From Roseimicrobium gellanilyticum (GTDB lineage: Bacteria > Verrucomicrobiota > Verrucomicrobiia > Verrucomicrobiales > Verrucomicrobiaceae), in the NCBI RefSeq assembly GCF_003315205.1, contig NZ_QNRR01000004.1, positions 1 through 64,000 of the forward strand: a stretch of 64,000 nt of DNA, written 5' to 3'. Under the pieces are notes generated by a model. It was not told where the DNA came from. It made no database searches and was given only the letters and a program-made list of their open reading frames with translations. A program made the position numbers and the translations under genes. Shown in pieces: positions 59,528-64,000 of the stretch (position 1 is the stretch's first letter; each line of letters begins with the position of its first letter).

Positions 59528-62506
59528 ATGAAACGCCTCCTTGTTCTGCTTCACTTCTGTGCGCTTGTCTCATTTACCCAAGCGGCGGATGGGCCGATTC
59601 GTGTCTTGTACGTGGATCCCTATGCCATTGAGCAGTCGACCCCTGGCCCGCTGCATGAGGCCATGGAGGCACTGGGCAGGGAGGCGATCTGGTTCGACTA
59701 TGTGAACGACGACAAGCAATGCAAGACCGACCTGCTGAAGCACTACGACGTGGTGTGTGAACGTCGTAAGTCCGATGCCCCGTCGAAGCTCAACGCGAAC
59801 GGCATTCTTGCGACCATCAATGGCCGGGTGCTGCGTGCTATTCCTGTGGAGGACCTGAACACCGCACAGGAGATTCGTGAGAAGGTGTTCGCTGCTCTGC
59901 TTCCAGAGCGCAAGGTCGCTTGGGAAGCCTTTCTCAAGATTCGCGAGCCGGAGAAGCGCGAAGCGAATCCAAACGTGGCGAACTATGAAAAGCGTCCGGA
60001 AGCCATCACCTACCAGTTCCCCATGAGTGTGAAGGCGAGCATGCAGCGCACCCAGGTGCCGGCGGATATGGAGTTGCAGCTCTTCGCTTCCGAGCCGGAC
60101 ATTGCCAAGCCCATCGCCATGGCGTGGGATCAACGTGGGCGATGCTGGATCGCTGAGACACGCGACTATCCCCATGGCTATGCCGACAACGGCGAGGGGC
60201 ATGACACCATCAAAATCTGTGAAGACACGGATGGCGATGGCCGTGCGGACAAGTTCACCGTCTTCGCCGACAAGCTGAACCTTCCCACCAGTCTCGTCTT
60301 TGCCAACGGCGGTCTTATCATCACGCAGCCGCCGCGTCTGATTTTCCTCAAGGATACCAATGGCGATGACAAAGCGGATGTGCGCAAGGTGCTGATGGAT
60401 GCGTGGGGTGTGCGTGACACCCATGCCCAGGCCAGCAGCCTCCACTATGGCATCGATGACTGGATCTACGGTTGCGTGGGCTACTCCGGTTTCAAGGGGA
60501 CGGTGGGCGGCAAGGACATGGAGTTCGCCATGGGCACGTACCGATTCCGACCGGATGGATCCAGCATTGAATTCCTGCATCAGTTCACGAACAACGCCTG
60601 GGCGCACAGTGCGAACGAAGCTGGTGACCAGTTCGGTGGCACGGCGAATGGCGCACCTATCTTCTACGGCGGCATTCCGAATTCAGTCTTCCCGCAGGGG
60701 ATGAGGCCTGTGACCGCACGGAAGATCAACGTGGTGGACAAGTGCCACGCCATCACCACGAACTATCGCCAGGTGGATGTCTTCGGCGGTTACACCTCGG
60801 CGGCAGGCAGCGCCTTCATAGAATCAGATCGCATGCCGGAGCGTTTCCGTGGCAAGGCCATGGTGTGCGAGCCGACGATGAAAGTCATCGCACTCATGGA
60901 TGTGCAGCCGCAGGGTGCGGGTTATGTGGCGAAGGACTACATGAACCTGGTGGCCAGCACGGATGAGTGGATGTCGCCCGTGTTCGCGGAAGTCGGACCG
61001 GATGGCGCCGTGTGGTTTGCCGACTGGCAGAATTTCATCATCCAACACAACCCCACGCCGAGTCCCGAACGTGGTGGATACAAGGCGGAGACTGGCCCCG
61101 GTGGCGCGCATCTCAATGATCTGCGCGATCATGCGCGTGGCCGCATCTACCGCGTCGTGACGAAAGGAACAAATCCGAAGCCGGCTCAGCCTTCGTTGGA
61201 CGGTGCGACGCAGTGGTCGAGGTTGGCTGCACAGCAGTTCACGAAATTCAGCACGCCTGTCGTACGTGGCACACGAGGTGAGGGCAATACCCCCATTCGG
61301 CCGGAGGATATCGATGGATTGCTTACAGAGGTGACGAAGTCGGTCGAGGCTCTCAAAGCACGAGTCACGGCGAATGACGGCAAGCTCTCCGCCCTGCACG
61401 CCCTGTGGATTCTCTCCCGCGAAGACGCGCTCGACGAGGCTACCCACAAGGTTGCCCTGCTCGCGAAGGATGCGCGTCTGCGCCGCAACGCCGTGCGTGC
61501 CCTGGGTGATGACAGCAAGTCACTTGCGCTCTTCTTCGGTACAGGCGTGGTGTCCGATCCGGACCCGCACACACGGCTCGCTGCATTCGTAAAGCTGGCG
61601 ACCTTTCCCACGACACCGGAGATCAAGACGCTGGTGTCGCGCATCAGCTCGGATGCTACTTTGAAGCAGGACGAGTGGCTGGCAGACGCTCTGCGCATCC
61701 TGACGAAGAAGCACGGGGCAAATGCCTGGAAAGAAGGGCCAAACCTGCTGCCCAATCCCGGATTTGAGGAACTCGCGGAGAATGGCCTGCCGAAAGGATG
61801 GATGCGACGCGACTATGGCAGGAGACCTGGTAACGAAAAGGCTGAGTGGAAGGGGACGAGTGCTCCAGATCGCGCTCACGGTGGCCAGAAGTTTGTGCGC
61901 ATCATCACGCGCGATGATGCGGATACCAGCCTGTATGCAGACGTTCCGCTCAAACCGAATACGCGGTACCGCCTGAGCGCCTGGGTGCGAGCGCACGCGC
62001 TGAAGGGCAAGGTGAGCCTGAATGATCACATCGGCCGTGCTGAGACGGAGAAGCTCACTGCCAAGGAAAGCGACTGGGTAGAGGTGGAGACCATTTTCGA
62101 CAGCAAGGAACGCACAAAGGCGAGCATCAACCTGCTGCATGTGGCGAAGGGCGATGGCTACTTCGACGACGTGAAACTCTGCGAACTCCTGCCGGTGCAG
62201 GATGCTGAGGAGAAGGTACTGGCGGGCAGCGCGAAACGCGGGGAGGACATCTTCTGGAAACATCCCGTGGCTGCCTGCATGAATTGCCATGTGCTCGGCG
62301 GAAAGGGCAGCCCGGTCGGACCCGCGCTGGATGGTATCGCCTCGCGCAAAGACGAAGCCTATCTGTGGAAGAGCCTCATCGAGCCAAACGCTGTGCTCGC
62401 GGAAGGCTACACCGCCACTCCGGTGTCCCCCATGCCGCCGATGAATCTCATCCTGAAGCCTCAGGAGTTGGAGGACATCAAGGCCTTCATCCTTTCGCTG
62501 AAATAA
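59528..62506 (+). CDS. PVC-type membrane-bound dehydrogenase with C-terminal cytochrome c
   Basis: The 992-residue protein has a signal peptide (MKRLLVLLHFCALVSFTQAA). Residues 22-115 recall a shortened ThuA-like fold (IRVLYVDPYAIEQSTPGPLH). A beta-propeller of the membrane-bound dehydrogenase type follows at about 170-560 (PIAMAWDQRGRCWIAETRDY, DTDGDGRADKFTVF). A helical region precedes a jelly-roll carbohydrate-binding-like insert (about 738-895, NLLPNPGFEELAENGLPKGW). The end is a cytochrome domain with CMNCH (about 917-921) and GPALDGI. These PVC-specific proteins are thought to oxidise sugars or similar in the periplasm. It is 32 bases upstream of a Gfo/Idh gene, its likely partner. Confidence 0.92.
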   Translation: MKRLLVLLHFCALVSFTQAADGPIRVLYVDPYAIEQSTPGPLHEAMEALGREAIWFDYVNDDKQCKTDLLKHYDVVCERRKSDAPSKLNANGILATINGRVLRAIPVEDLNTAQEIREKVFAALLPERKVAWEAFLKIREPEKREANPNVANYEKRPEAITYQFPMSVKASMQRTQVPADMELQLFASEPDIAKPIAMAWDQRGRCWIAETRDYPHGYADNGEGHDTIKICEDTDGDGRADKFTVFADKLNLPTSLVFANGGLIITQPPRLIFLKDTNGDDKADVRKVLMDAWGVRDTHAQASSLHYGIDDWIYGCVGYSGFKGTVGGKDMEFAMGTYRFRPDGSSIEFLHQFTNNAWAHSANEAGDQFGGTANGAPIFYGGIPNSVFPQGMRPVTARKINVVDKCHAITTNYRQVDVFGGYTSAAGSAFIESDRMPERFRGKAMVCEPTMKVIALMDVQPQGAGYVAKDYMNLVASTDEWMSPVFAEVGPDGAVWFADWQNFIIQHNPTPSPERGGYKAETGPGGAHLNDLRDHARGRIYRVVTKGTNPKPAQPSLDGATQWSRLAAQQFTKFSTPVVRGTRGEGNTPIRPEDIDGLLTEVTKSVEALKARVTANDGKLSALHALWILSREDALDEATHKVALLAKDARLRRNAVRALGDDSKSLALFFGTGVVSDPDPHTRLAAFVKLATFPTTPEIKTLVSRISSDATLKQDEWLADALRILTKKHGANAWKEGPNLLPNPGFEELAENGLPKGWMRRDYGRRPGNEKAEWKGTSAPDRAHGGQKFVRIITRDDADTSLYADVPLKPNTRYRLSAWVRAHALKGKVSLNDHIGRAETEKLTAKESDWVEVETIFDSKERTKASINLLHVAKGDGYFDDVKLCELLPVQDAEEKVLAGSAKRGEDIFWKHPVAACMNCHVLGGKGSPVGPALDGIASRKDEAYLWKSLIEPNAVLAEGYTATPVSPMPPMNLILKPQELEDIKAFILSLK

Positions 62507-62538
62507 TCGGGCTGTCTCCAGCTTTCCTACGCACACGC

Positions 62539-63852
62539 ATGAACTTGCATCCTTCCCGCCGTTCGTTTCTCTCGCAGATCCTTGCAGCCGGTGTGGCGCC
62601 ATGCGTGGTGCCGGCCCATGTGCTGCGCGCGCAGACGGCGCCTTCCAACAAGATCACCCTCGGCGTGCTGGGCACGGGAGCTCAGGGCACGGTGGACATG
62701 CGTGCCTTCCTCAATCACGACGACGTGCGGGTGACCGCGCTTTGTGATGTGAACACGCGGAACCTTGAGCGTGCCAAGAACCACGTCAAAGAGCGCTACG
62801 GCAGTGCGGATGTGAAGGTCTACAAGGGCTTCCGCGAATTGCATCGCGACAGCTCCATCGATGCGATTCTCATGGCGTTGCCCGTGCACTGGCACAGCAT
62901 TCCTGCAACAGATGCGGTGCTACAGGGGAAGCACATCTACCATGAGAAGCCGATGGGCATGTCCCTCGCGGAGTCCATGCATGTGCGTGCTGCCGTGAGG
63001 AAGAAGGGCGTCGTGTTCCAGTTTGGCACGCAGCAGCGGTCGGACCTGAAGTTTCGCTGGGCATGCGAGCTCGTGCGCAATGGTCGCCTCGGAAAGATGA
63101 AGGAGATTCGCGTGGGCGTGCCTGGCGGGAAAAAGGTTGCTGCTTTCGAGGAGCAACCCTTGCCGGACTTCGTGGACTGGGAGCGCTGGGTAGGACCAGC
63201 TCCATTCACCGCCTACAGCGAGAAGAAGCTGCAGCGTGACAATCACGAGAACATCACCAACTTCTCACTGGGCATGATCTCCTGCTGGGGCATCCATCAT
63301 CTGGACATTGCCTCGTGGGGGAATGACACCGACGCCTCGGGTCCCATCCATGTAGAAGGCTCGGGCGAATACCCAGACGGTGGAGGCTGTGATGCGGTAT
63401 TGAGCTGGAAGCTTCGCTATGAATTCGCGAAGGCCGCACCCATCACCTTTGTGAATGAAGGAAGGGAAAGTATCAGTCATGGGACCACCTTCGAAGGTGA
63501 GAATGGCTGGGTGCATGTGAAGCGCGGCGTCATTGCTGCAAGTTCACCAGAGCTGCTGCGCGATCCGGCGAACAAAGCCGGTGCGATGTCCATCAAGCTG
63601 CCTGAGAGCCTTGAGCACACACGGAACTTTGTGGACGCGGTGAAGTCTGGTGGCAGCATGAAACCCATCTGCGACATCGAGACCGCGGTGCGCTCAGACA
63701 CCTTGTGCCAGCTTGCTGCAGTGGCCCTGAAAGCGAAGCGCGCCTTGAAATGGGATCCGGCTGCGGAGAATTTCGGCGAGGACTCGGAAGCGAATGCGTT
63801 GCTCGCAGCCCGGCCCTTCCGTGGTGAGTGGAAGTTGCCAGAGCTGGGGTGA
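62539..63852 (+). CDS. Tat-exported Gfo/Idh/MocA-family oxidoreductase
   Basis: The 437-residue protein has a Tat signal (PSRRSFLSQILAAGVAP). The NAD(P)-binding fold starts with ITLGVLGTGAQGTVDM, followed by DVNTRNLERAKNHV, and the EKP motif HEKPMGMSLAES. The C-terminal sheet includes DFVDWERWVGPAPFTAYSEK and GMISCWGIHHLDIASWGND. Such enzymes fold with their cofactor before export and act on sugars or cyclitols in the periplasm. Start ATG 62539 gives the signal. It is probably co-transcribed with the cytochrome gene. Confidence 0.95.
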   Translation: MNLHPSRRSFLSQILAAGVAPCVVPAHVLRAQTAPSNKITLGVLGTGAQGTVDMRAFLNHDDVRVTALCDVNTRNLERAKNHVKERYGSADVKVYKGFRELHRDSSIDAILMALPVHWHSIPATDAVLQGKHIYHEKPMGMSLAESMHVRAAVRKKGVVFQFGTQQRSDLKFRWACELVRNGRLGKMKEIRVGVPGGKKVAAFEEQPLPDFVDWERWVGPAPFTAYSEKKLQRDNHENITNFSLGMISCWGIHHLDIASWGNDTDASGPIHVEGSGEYPDGGGCDAVLSWKLRYEFAKAAPITFVNEGRESISHGTTFEGENGWVHVKRGVIAASSPELLRDPANKAGAMSIKLPESLEHTRNFVDAVKSGGSMKPICDIETAVRSDTLCQLAAVALKAKRALKWDPAAENFGEDSEANALLAARPFRGEWKLPELG

Positions 63853-63916
63853 GCGCTCTCGGGGGCGCAGTCCTGATTGAGGTTCGAGTTCGCGTGCCTT
63901 TCCACGCGAGCCACGA

Positions 63917-64000
63917 CTATCTCCAGCCTTCGTAGAAGCCGATGTTCAGTCGACCGCCACGTCTTTCCGTCTGTTGTGCCAGCATCACCATGTCCGGATC
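63917..64000 (-). CDS. 3' end of a gene cut by the window edge
   Basis: On the minus strand a frame enters the window at base 64000 and ends with TAG at 63917-63919. The 27 visible residues (…AQQTERRGGRLNIGFYEGWR) look like real protein C-terminus rather than random text. Nothing more can be said about function. It converges on the Gfo/Idh gene, whose stop is 65 bases away. Confidence 0.4.
   Translation of the reverse strand, partial: DPDMVMLAQQTERRGGRLNIGFYEGWR

Noticed and set aside
63875-63900. tRNA T-arm-like text (GGTTCGAG)
   Set aside because: No acceptor, D- or anticodon-arm pairing could be built around it.

Overview
The window looks like part of a chromosome from the phylum Verrucomicrobiota (order Verrucomicrobiales is my best guess). 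The grounds are a planctomycete/verrucomicrobial-type ECF sigma factor beside a kinase relic, two Cys-type sulfatases, ThuA-like proteins, a PVC-type membrane-bound dehydrogenase with a C-terminal CxxCH, a Tat-exported Gfo/Idh oxidoreductase, a neutral-ceramidase-like hydrolase, and a TPR lipoprotein-biogenesis-like gene next to LptE. Base composition is GC-rich. Clear Shine-Dalgarno sequences are rare, so many starts were chosen from signal peptides, domain borders and gene overlaps. No rRNA, tRNA, CRISPR array, integrase or transposase was found.

Region by region. 1-9.5 kb: a degraded kinase gene beside an ECF sigma factor, then a long minus-strand run of small, mostly unrecognised proteins with tandem paralogues, resembling an orphan immunity-gene array, plus an exported polysaccharide-lyase-like protein. 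9.8-17 kb: leuB, a small membrane protein, a TPR protein with lptE, rsmI and glycogen phosphorylase. 17.5-20.7 kb: a copper locus of a small Cys-rich exported protein, a multicopper oxidase fused to a CopB-like outer-membrane domain, and a YHS-like metal protein, closed by a terminator. 20.9-29.5 kb: sulfatase, large VWA membrane protein, His-rich Fur-family regulator overlapping a ThuA-like protein, and an HTTM membrane protein. 29.5-47.6 kb: housekeeping genes (der, pgsA, bcp, pcm, rnk, mnmA, nagZ, a SMUG1-type uracil-DNA glycosylase, aroE) with small unknowns between them. 47.9-54.8 kb: small exported and membrane proteins, a TIR-like protein with a very long Pro/Ala-rich tail, an M14 carboxypeptidase and an esterase. 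55-64 kb: exported catabolic genes (ceramidase-like, sulfatase, PVC cytochrome, Gfo/Idh), typical of polysaccharide or glycan degradation.

The most unusual signal is not a protein. The intergenic DNA is full of long inverted repeats. One set consists of hairpins that each follow a GGAG tetranucleotide, arranged as facing pairs and composites, and one variant carries a compensatory base-pair change. This pattern resembles REP/BIME elements mobilised by RAYT (Y1) transposases. Other intergenic repeats are long (23-36 bp arm) palindromes and a TCAGTAR/TCAGTGG heptamer family, which forms a tandem array of about 27 units in one place and hairpins at gene ends elsewhere.
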